64,000 nt of DNA from Streptomyces sp. NBC_00358. Lineage in GTDB: Bacteria > Actinomycetota > Actinomycetes > Streptomycetales > Streptomycetaceae. Positions 1 to 7,912 of the stretch are shown piece after piece; position 1 is the stretch's first letter; each line of letters begins with the position of its first letter. Under the pieces are notes generated by a model that was not told the origin of the DNA, searched no databases, and saw only the letters and a program-made list of their open reading frames with translations. A program made the translations under genes and the position numbers. The stretch lies in contig NZ_CP107976.1 of the NCBI RefSeq assembly GCF_036099295.1, positions 8,308,001 through 8,372,000 of the forward strand, given 5' to 3'.

Positions 1-2
1 TC

Positions 3-743
3 GTCTGCCTCGGGGTCCGGCCGGTGGGGCTGGCGCAGTCGTTCTCGCCCCTGGGCCGCGAGACCTTCCTGGCCGACGTCGACTGGGCCGACGACTGGCC
101 GAGCGCGCGGCTGACCGAGTTGCCTCCGGTGCCGGACGAGGAGGTCACGTACGACCTCGGCGCGCCGGACGCGCTGACCGACCCGGTGTGGATCGCCGTA
201 CGCCAGTTGCCGGCCGCGGTCGCCACTCCCACGCCGGACGGACTCCTCATCCGCCGCACTGCCGCTCACACCGGGCTGGACGGCCCACGACCGGCCTTCG
301 TCGGGCGGCGGCAGCGGCATCCGGGTGCCGTCGTGAGCGCTGTGCTCGACGTCCGGGAGGGCCGCGGGGGCCTCGCCTTCCGCAACGCGGAGGACAACCT
401 GGTGGCGCTGGAAGCCCGGGCCACCGCGACCGGGGTCGAGGTCGAGGCGCGGGTGGTGGTGGCGGGATTCGACCGGACCTGGCACGCCACCCTGCCGTGC
501 GGGGACGTCGAGCTCACCATCGCGTCGGCGCCGCCGCCCTCCGACTTCTCCGCCGGTGCGGTCGGGGGCGACCGGATCCGGTTGACGGCCCGGGTGGGCG
601 ACGACGACGTGACGCTCGCCGAACTGGACGGCCGGCACTGGTGCTTCGAGACCGCCAAGGCGTTCACGGGCCGGGTCGTCGGGCCGTTCGCGACCGAGGG
701 CGCGGTCCGGGTCCGCCGGCTCCGGTACTCGGGCCGGTCCTGA
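3..743 (+). CDS. GH43-family glycosidase, C-terminal part (5' truncated)
   Basis: The reading frame is open from the left edge, so this is the last 246 residues of a longer protein that starts outside the window. The visible part begins with a LGVRP...LGRETFL...DDWP stretch typical of the end of the catalytic beta-propeller of GH43 beta-xylosidases/arabinofuranosidases. It continues into a roughly 200-residue beta-sandwich like the accessory domain of such enzymes. A GTG in the frame at 24 is probably internal. The predicted role is removal of xylosyl or arabinosyl residues. It is followed 46 bp later by an esterase and rhamnosidase on the same strand, which fits the glycoside locus. The family is fairly sure; the substrate is inferred and the active site is not visible. 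Confidence 0.75.
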   Translation, partial: VCLGVRPVGLAQSFSPLGRETFLADVDWADDWPSARLTELPPVPDEEVTYDLGAPDALTDPVWIAVRQLPAAVATPTPDGLLIRRTAAHTGLDGPRPAFVGRRQRHPGAVVSAVLDVREGRGGLAFRNAEDNLVALEARATATGVEVEARVVVAGFDRTWHATLPCGDVELTIASAPPPSDFSAGAVGGDRIRLTARVGDDDVTLAELDGRHWCFETAKAFTGRVVGPFATEGAVRVRRLRYSGRS

Positions 744-789
744 CGTTCCGTTCAGCCGGTCCCGGCGTTCCATTGAATGGAGCGGCCAG

Positions 790-1788
790 GTGACGTGGAT
801 CAACGCGACCGGAACGCTGCGACGCATGCCGATTCATCCTGAGACCCTCCAGCGCTTCGCGCACATCGAGGGTGTTCCCAGCATGCAAGCCTTCTTCGAG
901 GACCCGCAGTACGCCGAGCGGCGGGTCGCGTTCGAGTCCTGGCCGGACTACGAAGTCCCCGACGTCGCGGTTCGCGCGGCACGGGCGCCCGGGCCGCACG
1001 GTCCGGTGCCGGTACGGATCTACGGCGAGCGTCCAGGGGCGACCGGGCGTCCCGCACTCGTGTGGATGCACGGCGGCGCCTTCATGATGGGCGACCTGGA
1101 CATGCCCGAGGCGGACTGGACCTCGCGGGAGGTCGCGCAGCGCGCCGACGCGGTCGTGGTCTCGGTCGACTACCGGCTGTGCCAGAACGGCGTGCACTAC
1201 CCGGTGCCCCACGACGACGTCGTGGCCGCGGTGCGCTGGGTCCGCGAGAACGCGGCCGAACTGGGCGTCGATCCCGAATGGATCTCCGTCGGCGGGGCCA
1301 GCGCGGGCGCCAACCTCGCCGCCGGAGCCGCCCTGAAGCTGCGCGACGAGGACCGCCGGCCCCCCGCCCACCTGATCTTCGCCTACGGCGTCGCGCACGC
1401 GGTGCTCCCGCCGCTCGGTCCCGAGCTGGCCGGGCTGATGAGCCAGGTGCCCCAGGTGTTCCACTTCCCGCCGGAGGCGCACGGCTTCCTCAACCAGAAC
1501 TACCTCGGCGGCCCGCTCAGCAAGGCCGACGGATACGCCTTCCCGATCCTCGCCGACCTGCGAGGGATGTGCCCGACGCTGGTGCTCAACGCCGAGTACG
1601 ACGACCTGAGGGTCTCCGGCGAGGCCTTCGCGGCGGCGCTCGCGGCCACGGGCGTGGACGTGCGCCAGGTTTTGGTGCGCTCGATGATGCACGGCTACCT
1701 CAATCTCCCGGCCACGCTGGGGCCGACCGCCGACGCGCTGGACCTGATCGCGGCCACGGTCTGTCGGCCCGTGCCGGCCGGCGCATGA
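790..1788 (+). CDS. HSL-family alpha/beta hydrolase (esterase)
   Basis: Predicted cytoplasmic carboxylesterase of 332 residues from the hormone-sensitive-lipase group. The oxyanion-hole motif HGG is at residues 94-96, the nucleophile lies in GASAG (S171), the acid is D271 or D272 in EYDD, and H301 (MMHGY) completes the triad. The GTG at 790 is chosen because a GGAG sits 7 bp upstream; an ATG at 826 is a weaker alternative. No signal peptide is visible. The stop overlaps the ATG of the downstream rhamnosidase, so the two are probably co-translated. In this context it may remove acetyl, malonyl or aromatic acyl groups from imported glycosides; that substrate is inference. Confidence 0.85.
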   Translation: MTWINATGTLRRMPIHPETLQRFAHIEGVPSMQAFFEDPQYAERRVAFESWPDYEVPDVAVRAARAPGPHGPVPVRIYGERPGATGRPALVWMHGGAFMMGDLDMPEADWTSREVAQRADAVVVSVDYRLCQNGVHYPVPHDDVVAAVRWVRENAAELGVDPEWISVGGASAGANLAAGAALKLRDEDRRPPAHLIFAYGVAHAVLPPLGPELAGLMSQVPQVFHFPPEAHGFLNQNYLGGPLSKADGYAFPILADLRGMCPTLVLNAEYDDLRVSGEAFAAALAATGVDVRQVLVRSMMHGYLNLPATLGPTADALDLIAATVCRPVPAGA

Positions 1789-4394
1789 GCGCGCCGACCC
1801 CGCCCGCCGCGCTGGCCGTCGAGCACCTCGGTTCCCCGCTCGGGCTCGGTGAGCCCGCGCCCCGGCTGTCGTGGCGGCTCCCGGAGGGCACGCGCACCCA
1901 GAGCGCGTACCGGATCCGGGCGGAGTTCGGTGGCGTGGTGCACGACTCGGACTGGGTCGGGTCCGCCGAAAGTGTTCTTCGGCCATGGCCGTTCGATCCG
2001 GTCGGATCGGCGCTGCCGGTGAGCTGGCGGGTGCGGGTACGGACCGACCGAGGGGAGTCCGGCTGGTCGGCCGCGGCGGGCTTCGAGACGGGCCTGCTCG
2101 CCGCGGGCGACTGGACCGCTTCGTGGATCCGGCCCGGTGAACCGGATCCGCTCCCACAAGCCCCGCGCCCCGCCTACGAGTTGAGCGGGCACCTGACCAT
2201 CCGTCAGCCGGTGCGCCGCGCCCGGCTGTACGCGACGGCGCACGGTCTCTACGAGACCTTCCTCGACGGGGTCCGGGTCGGCGACCTCGAACTGACCCCC
2301 GGGTACACGCACTACACCGCCCGGGTCCCGGTTCAGGCCTATGACGCCACCCCGCTGCTCCGGCCGGGGCCGGTCACCTGGACGGCGCTGCTCAGCGACG
2401 GCTGGTTCCGCGGTCAGGTCGGGATCTTCCGCGCGGTCGACCAGTGGGGTGAACGCACGGCGTTCCTCGCGCAGTTGCACGTGGAGTACGCCGACGGCAC
2501 CACCGAGGTGTTCGGCACCGACACGGGCTGGGAGTCACGGCCGTCGAGCCTCCTCCGCGCCGACCTGATCGACGGGGTGTCCGACGACCGGCGGGCCACA
2601 GAAGCGGCCGGCTGGCGCCCGGTGGAGCCGGCCGGCCTGGGGTACGAGACGCTGTTCTGGTCACCGGCGCCACCGACGCGTCGCGTCGAAGAGCTACGGC
2701 CGAGCTCGGTGGTACGACGCGGCGGCGACCGGCAACTGGTCGACCTGGGCCAGAACATCAACGGCTGGGTCCGGTTGAGCAACCTCGGCCCGGCGGGCGG
2801 CGAGGTGACGCTCGTCCACGGGGAGGCGCTCGACAAGGACGGCGACCTCACCACCGACCACCTCGGACCGGCGGTGCCCTTCCTGCCCGCGCCGCTTCCC
2901 GCCGGACAGGTCGACCGCGTGGTCTCCGCCGGCCGGCCCGGTGACGTGTTCGAGCCGCGGCACACGACCCACGGGTTCCGGTACGTCGCCGTCGAGGGCC
3001 ATCCCGACGATCTGACGCCGGAGGACGTCACGGGCGTCGTGGTGCACAGCGATCTGCGCCGCACGGGATGGTTCTCGTGCAGCGACGATCGGATCAACCG
3101 GCTCCACGAGGCCGCCGTGTGGAGCTTCCGGGACAACGCCTGCGAGATCCCCACCGACTGTCCCCACCGGGAGCGGGCGGGGTGGACCGGCGACTGGCAG
3201 CTCTACGCGCCGACGGCCGCGTTCCTGTACGACGTCGCCGGATTCTCGGCGAAATGGCTGGGCGACGTCGCGATCGAGCAGTGGCCCGACGGCACGATCG
3301 CCAACATCTCGCCGCACGGCCCGGCGGAGGGCCCGGACGGTCCCACCGGGCCGTTGCAGGGTTCGGCAGGCTGGGGCGACGCCGTCGTCATCGTGCCCTG
3401 GGAGCTGTACCGCGCGTACGGCGACGAGCGGATCCTGGCCGAACTGTGGCCGAACATGGTGCGCTGGGTCGGCCGGGCCGAGCGGATGGCCGCCACCGGC
3501 CGGCACCCCGGTCGCACCGGCCCCGAGGCGCCGCACGAGCGCCATCTGTGGGACACGGGCTTCCACTGGGGCGAGTGGCTGGAGCCGGGCAACGAGGTCG
3601 ACGACTTCGGCGCCTTCGTCGCCGGCGACAAGAGCGACGTCGCCACGGCGTACCTCGCGCATTCGGCAGGGCTGATGGCCCGTATCGCCGAAGTGCTCGA
3701 CAAGCCGGTGGAGTCGGCGCGGTACGCCGAACTCGCCGGTCGCGTCACCGCCGCCTGGCGTACGGAGTTCGTCGCCGCGGACGGCACGGTGCGTCCCGCC
3801 ACCCAGGCCAACCTCGCGCGGGCGCTGACCTTCGGGCTCGTCCCCGAGGAGGCCGTGCCGAACGCCGTGGCGCAGCTCGTCGGCCTCGTCCGGGCCGCGG
3901 GCACCCATGTCGGCACCGGCTTCCTGGCGACGCCGTTCCTCCTGCCGGTGCTGGCCGAACACGGCGAGGCGGATCTCGCCTACGAGCTCCTGTTCCAGGA
4001 CGGTCCGCCGTCCTGGCTGTACATGATCGATCGCGGGGCGACGACGCTCTGGGAGCGCTGGAACGGGATCGCGGACGACGGCACGCCCCACGAGTCGCTC
4101 AACCACTACTCGAAGGGGGCGGTGATCAGCTTCCTCCACCGTCACACCGCGGGGCTGAAGCCGCTCGATCCGGCCTACCGCCGCTTCCGGGTGGCCCCGC
4201 TCCCTGGCGGCGGTCTCACCGCTGCCTCCGCGGCGCTCGACTCGCCCTACGGGCGCATCGAATCGGCCTGGCAGCTCAGTGGCGGCCGGTTGCTCCTCGA
4301 CGTCGTCGTGCCCCCGGGCACGACCGCCGAGGTCGTCCTGCCGAACGGTGAGGTGGATGTGGTCGGCCCCGGCCGGCACACCTTCACGAACTGA
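1785..4394 (+). CDS. GH78 alpha-L-rhamnosidase, short-motif type
   Basis: An 869-residue inverting alpha-L-rhamnosidase hydrolysing terminal rhamnose from glycosides. The start is the ATG inside the upstream ATGA overlap; the product begins MSAPTPP and has no signal peptide, so it is probably cytoplasmic. N-terminal beta-sandwich domains precede the alpha/alpha6 barrel. The barrel carries the motif DCPHRERAGWTGD (D458, E463, D470) and a WERW with the second catalytic Glu (E757). A C-terminal beta-domain follows. The spacing of the acid motif is that of Bacillus RhaB as I recall it, one residue shorter than in the other GH78 of this locus. The 3' end overlaps the convergent IclR gene by 11 bp. 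Confidence 0.93.
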   Translation: MSAPTPPAALAVEHLGSPLGLGEPAPRLSWRLPEGTRTQSAYRIRAEFGGVVHDSDWVGSAESVLRPWPFDPVGSALPVSWRVRVRTDRGESGWSAAAGFETGLLAAGDWTASWIRPGEPDPLPQAPRPAYELSGHLTIRQPVRRARLYATAHGLYETFLDGVRVGDLELTPGYTHYTARVPVQAYDATPLLRPGPVTWTALLSDGWFRGQVGIFRAVDQWGERTAFLAQLHVEYADGTTEVFGTDTGWESRPSSLLRADLIDGVSDDRRATEAAGWRPVEPAGLGYETLFWSPAPPTRRVEELRPSSVVRRGGDRQLVDLGQNINGWVRLSNLGPAGGEVTLVHGEALDKDGDLTTDHLGPAVPFLPAPLPAGQVDRVVSAGRPGDVFEPRHTTHGFRYVAVEGHPDDLTPEDVTGVVVHSDLRRTGWFSCSDDRINRLHEAAVWSFRDNACEIPTDCPHRERAGWTGDWQLYAPTAAFLYDVAGFSAKWLGDVAIEQWPDGTIANISPHGPAEGPDGPTGPLQGSAGWGDAVVIVPWELYRAYGDERILAELWPNMVRWVGRAERMAATGRHPGRTGPEAPHERHLWDTGFHWGEWLEPGNEVDDFGAFVAGDKSDVATAYLAHSAGLMARIAEVLDKPVESARYAELAGRVTAAWRTEFVAADGTVRPATQANLARALTFGLVPEEAVPNAVAQLVGLVRAAGTHVGTGFLATPFLLPVLAEHGEADLAYELLFQDGPPSWLYMIDRGATTLWERWNGIADDGTPHESLNHYSKGAVISFLHRHTAGLKPLDPAYRRFRVAPLPGGGLTAASAALDSPYGRIESAWQLSGGRLLLDVVVPPGTTAEVVLPNGEVDVVGPGRHTFTN

Positions 4395-5205
4395 GTGCCG
4401 TCGGCGGCAGGGCCGCGCTGGGGGCGCCGAGGGCACGCGAGATGCCCTGCGCGGCGATTCTCACCGCGTAGGTGAGCCGACGTGGCTGCGCCTCGCGTTC
4501 GGGGAGCAGCACGCCGATCGCGGCGACCGCCTCGTCGCGCTCGTCGAAGATCGGCGCCGCCACCGCCACCAGCGTCTCCAGCTCGGTACGGCGGAAGATG
4601 GCCACCCGCTCCCGGCGCACATCGGCGAGCGTGCGCCGCATCGCCGAGGCCGGAATCAACACCTTGTCCGGCTCGCTGTGCAGCGGCCGCGCGAGCAGTT
4701 CGTCCTGCACCTCGGCGGGTGCGAAGGCGAGGAGCGCCAGCCCCATGCCGGTCGCGTGCAGCGGCATCTTGCCGCCGACGCGGTACCGCACCTGCACCGC
4801 CTTGTGCGCCGAGAGCCGCTCGACCAGCGTCGCCTCCAGACCGTCGCGCACCGCGAGCTGCACGTGCTGATGCGTGACCGCTCCCAGGTCGCTCATGAAG
4901 GGCAGAGCCGTCTGGCGCAGACCGTGACCGCGCGGGGCGAGCGAGGCGACCTCCAGCAGCCGCAGGCCGATCGAGTACCGGCCGGCTTCGTCCCGCTCCA
5001 GAGCACCCCAGGCGAGCAGCCGGTTGGCCAGCCGCAGCGTCGTGCTGACCGGAATGTCACTCAGCCCGCTCAGTTCGCGCAGCGTCAGGTGCCGCCGCGT
5101 CGCGTCGAACGCCTCGAGCAGCGACAGTGCCCGGTCGATGACGGGTTCTCCCTGCGGTGGGCGCTTGCCCCGGCGTGGGGCCGGGGCGGCCGCCGTCTCG
5201 CTCAC
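4384..5205 (-). CDS. IclR-family transcriptional regulator
   Basis: A 273-residue regulator with an N-terminal winged helix-turn-helix (about residues 20-80: VIDRALSLLEAF...LTLRELS...STTLRLANRLL) and a C-terminal IclR effector domain. The GTG at 5205 is preferred because GGAAGG lies 8 bp upstream; a TTG at 5238 has no such site. It is transcribed divergently from the ABC importer and convergently to the rhamnosidase, whose end it overlaps. It is therefore the likely local regulator of the rhamnoside genes, sensing an imported sugar or aglycone. Ligand and direction of control cannot be read from sequence. Confidence 0.9.
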   Translation of the reverse strand: MSETAAAPAPRRGKRPPQGEPVIDRALSLLEAFDATRRHLTLRELSGLSDIPVSTTLRLANRLLAWGALERDEAGRYSIGLRLLEVASLAPRGHGLRQTALPFMSDLGAVTHQHVQLAVRDGLEATLVERLSAHKAVQVRYRVGGKMPLHATGMGLALLAFAPAEVQDELLARPLHSEPDKVLIPASAMRRTLADVRRERVAIFRRTELETLVAVAAPIFDERDEAVAAIGVLLPEREAQPRRLTYAVRIAAQGISRALGAPSAALPPTALSS

Positions 5206-5239
5206 GAATAACACCTTCCGATTAAGCGCGCGTTTCAAT

Positions 5240-5254
5240 CAATGGCAATCATTG
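5240..5254. promoter_or_regulatory. Inverted repeat, candidate IclR operator
   Basis: CAATG-GCAAT-CATTG is a perfect 5-bp-arm palindrome in an A+T-rich stretch between the divergent iclR-type gene and the importer lipoprotein gene. Its position fits autoregulation plus control of the importer. The assignment is by position and symmetry only. Confidence 0.4.
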
Positions 5255-5334
5255 CTGACTTGTGTGACTGGCGCCACTCATTGTTCTCCCCAAGTCGGGC
5301 CAAGACCCCGACCTGGACAACCCGAGAGGCTTCG

Positions 5335-6876
5335 ATGACCGGCTTCACCTTCAAGCGTCTGGGAGTCAGCACGCTGGCTCTGGCGGTAGCCACCGTCTCT
5401 CTGGCGGCGTGCGGCTCTTCGACGAACAGCGCTGGTGGCTCTTCGAGCACCACACTCACCATCGGCTACGACTCCGACCCGGCACCGCAGGGCTACGACC
5501 CGCTGCTCTACGGCGGCGGCCAGCGGCTCTTCTACGAGTCGGCCTACCAGTCGCTCTTCGCGGAGGGCTCCGACGGTCAGCCCGTCCCCGAGCTCGTCTC
5601 GACGTTCGGCTACAACAAGGCCAAGACCCGGATGACGCTGAAGCTCAAGTCCGGTGTCACCTTCACCGACGGCTCCAAGCTCACCGCTCAGCTCGTCAAG
5701 GCGAACCTCGACCGGCGCAGCAACTCCAAGCTCCAGGCCTACTCCGGCTTCGCCAAGGGCGGCTCGACCGAGATCAAGGACGTCACGGCCCCGAGCGCGG
5801 ACACCGTGGTGCTCACCTTCCCCACCGCGCAGGGCTCGTTCCAGACGAACCTCGCGGGCGTCCCCGGGGCGATCGTCGGTGCGAAGGCGATCAGTGACCC
5901 GAGCCTGCTCAACCGGGGCCCGGACGGCTCGGGCCCCTACAAGATGCGGGCCGCCGTCAAGGGCAGCAGCTACACGATGAGCCGCCGGCCCGGCACGGAC
6001 AAGGGCACCTACCCGTTCCAGACGGTCGTCTACAAGCCCTACCTGGACAAGAACGCCCGTCTGAACGCGCAGATCTCCGGCCAGAGCGACGCGTCGCTCA
6101 TCGACACGTCCACGGAGCGGACCGCGGCGTCCAACGGCGTCTCGCTGGCCAAGAACGGCGGCACGATGCTGGACCTGCTGGTCTTCGACAAGACCGGGGT
6201 CAGTGCGAAGCCGTTCGCGGACAAGAACGTTCGCCTGGCACTGAGCTACGCGATCGACCGGGACGCCTTCGTCAAGACCGTGGCCAAGGGCGCCGAGCCG
6301 ACAGCCAACGCCTTCCCCAAGTCCTCGCCCGGCTACGACCCCGCGCTGAACACCAAGTACGCGTACGACGTCGCCAAGGCGAAGCAGGCACTGAAGAAGG
6401 CCGGCCACTCGAACGGGTTCTCGTTCACCGTCACCGCCAGCCCGACCGATCAGGCCGCGCTGGAGTTCCTCCAGAACCAGTTCAAGGCGATCGGCGTCGA
6501 CATGAAGATCGACGTCACCACCTCGACCGGACAGCTCTTCGCCGCGGTCAACACCGAGCCGCTCGGCTTCCTCCCGCTGACGATGAGCAACGAGATCGGC
6601 GTCACCGCGGGGGTTCTCGTGGGCGGCTTCGCGAACCCGCACAAGGCGCAGGACCCGGTGATCGGCGCCGCGCTCGGGGCGGCGTCGAACGCCTCCGGCA
6701 CGGACCACGCCGCCGCGCTGAAGAAGCTGAACGGCGCGCTGATCGACGAGGGCTGGCTGATCCCGGTCGCGGAGCAGTACGCGTACGCCGGCTACAACGC
6801 CAAGGTGCTCAAGGCGCCGACCTATCCCGGCACCGACGGCTACCCGCTGCTGAGCTCTTTCAAGCCGGTCGCCTGA
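5335..6876 (+). CDS. ABC importer substrate-binding lipoprotein (SBP_bac_5)
   Basis: A 513-residue extracellular binding lipoprotein of the peptide/nickel/oligosaccharide class (family 5). The ATG at 5335 follows GAGAGG with a 5-bp spacer. The signal peptide ends in a lipobox (L-A-A-C, C26), so the protein should be lipid-anchored and face outward. The mature part has family 5 features: an early GYDP segment, a central VRLALSYAIDRDAF segment and a C-terminal half that closes the cleft. It begins the importer operon and is followed by permeases and ATPases. Given the surrounding glycosidases, the ligand is more likely a glycoside or oligosaccharide than a peptide; that is inferred. Confidence 0.9.
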   Translation: MTGFTFKRLGVSTLALAVATVSLAACGSSTNSAGGSSSTTLTIGYDSDPAPQGYDPLLYGGGQRLFYESAYQSLFAEGSDGQPVPELVSTFGYNKAKTRMTLKLKSGVTFTDGSKLTAQLVKANLDRRSNSKLQAYSGFAKGGSTEIKDVTAPSADTVVLTFPTAQGSFQTNLAGVPGAIVGAKAISDPSLLNRGPDGSGPYKMRAAVKGSSYTMSRRPGTDKGTYPFQTVVYKPYLDKNARLNAQISGQSDASLIDTSTERTAASNGVSLAKNGGTMLDLLVFDKTGVSAKPFADKNVRLALSYAIDRDAFVKTVAKGAEPTANAFPKSSPGYDPALNTKYAYDVAKAKQALKKAGHSNGFSFTVTASPTDQAALEFLQNQFKAIGVDMKIDVTTSTGQLFAAVNTEPLGFLPLTMSNEIGVTAGVLVGGFANPHKAQDPVIGAALGAASNASGTDHAAALKKLNGALIDEGWLIPVAEQYAYAGYNAKVLKAPTYPGTDGYPLLSSFKPVA

Positions 6877-6970
6877 CCGTTCCCGGTGGTCGGCCGGCGG
6901 TCCTCGGGATCGTCGGCCGACCGACGGGACAGCGCGCTCGGTGCCGTGATCACGGAAAGGAACTCATGTC

Positions 6971-7912
6971 ATGTTCACCTACGTCGCCCGTCGTATCGGG
7001 CTCGGTGCCGTCACCGTCCTGGTGGCGTCCGCCCTGAGTTTCCTCCTGGTGCACGCCTCCGGCGGCAGCCCAGGAGCCATCACCGCCGGGGAAGGCGCGA
7101 CCAAGGCCCAGATCGCGGCGGAGAACGTCCGGCTCGGCTGGGACCGTCCGCTCGTCGCCCAGTACGCGAGCTGGCTCGGACACGCCGTCCGCAGCGACCT
7201 CGGGGTCTCGCTGATCGACGGTCACGGCATCTGGCCGGACCTCATGCAGCGCGTACCGGTCACCGCTTCGATGGCCGTCTTCGCGACCCTGTTCAGCGCG
7301 ATCCTGGGGATCCTGGCCGGAGTCGTGGCGGCGGTGCGCCGCGGCAGACTCGATCGCATGATCACCGTGACCAGCGGGATCATGCTCTCCCTGCCGCAGT
7401 TCTGGCTCGGCATCCTGCTGGTGTACCTGCTCTCGGTGAAGGCGCACCTGCTGCCCGCCACCGGCTATGTCGGTTTCACGGTCTCGCCGGCGCAGTACGT
7501 CCAGAGCCTCGTTCTCCCGGTTCTCGCGCTGGGGCTGACCGGAGCCGCGATCATCGCCCGCACGACCAGGGCCGGCATGGCCAACGCGCTGCAGCAGGAG
7601 CACATCCGCACCCTGCGGGCCCTCGGCACGCCGCTCTGGCGGATCCGCTACCTGCACGCGCTGCGCTTCGCCGGGGCGCCGGTCGTGTCGGTGATCGGCA
7701 TCCAGTTCATCGCCCTCTTCGGCGGCTCGGTGATCATCGAGCAGCTCTTCGCGCTGCCCGGTCTCGGCCAGGCCGCACAGGGCGCGATCAACACCCACGA
7801 CTTCCCCGCGGTCCAGGGCGTCGTCGTCATCGCCACCGTGGTCGTGGTCGTCACCAATCTGGTCCTCGACCTCGTCCTCGCCGCCCTCGACCCGAAGGTT
7901 CGTGCCGCGTGA
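6971..7912 (+). CDS. ABC importer permease, OppB/DppB type
   Basis: A 313-residue inner-membrane permease with an N-terminal membrane helix, a periplasm-facing loop and about five further helices. The cytoplasmic coupling loop is in the segment TLRALGTPLWRIRYLHALR. The start ATG at 6971 is 8 bp after AAAGGAA; an ATG at 6966 is out of frame. The stop overlaps the GTG of the next gene, so translation is probably coupled. It pairs with the permease half of the downstream fusion to form the channel. Confidence 0.92.
   Translation: MFTYVARRIGLGAVTVLVASALSFLLVHASGGSPGAITAGEGATKAQIAAENVRLGWDRPLVAQYASWLGHAVRSDLGVSLIDGHGIWPDLMQRVPVTASMAVFATLFSAILGILAGVVAAVRRGRLDRMITVTSGIMLSLPQFWLGILLVYLLSVKAHLLPATGYVGFTVSPAQYVQSLVLPVLALGLTGAAIIARTTRAGMANALQQEHIRTLRALGTPLWRIRYLHALRFAGAPVVSVIGIQFIALFGGSVIIEQLFALPGLGQAAQGAINTHDFPAVQGVVVIATVVVVVTNLVLDLVLAALDPKVRAA

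Noticed and set aside
6966..6968. ATG five bases before the permease start.
   Set aside because: Out of frame with the permease; the correct ATG at 6971 is spaced better from AAAGGAA.
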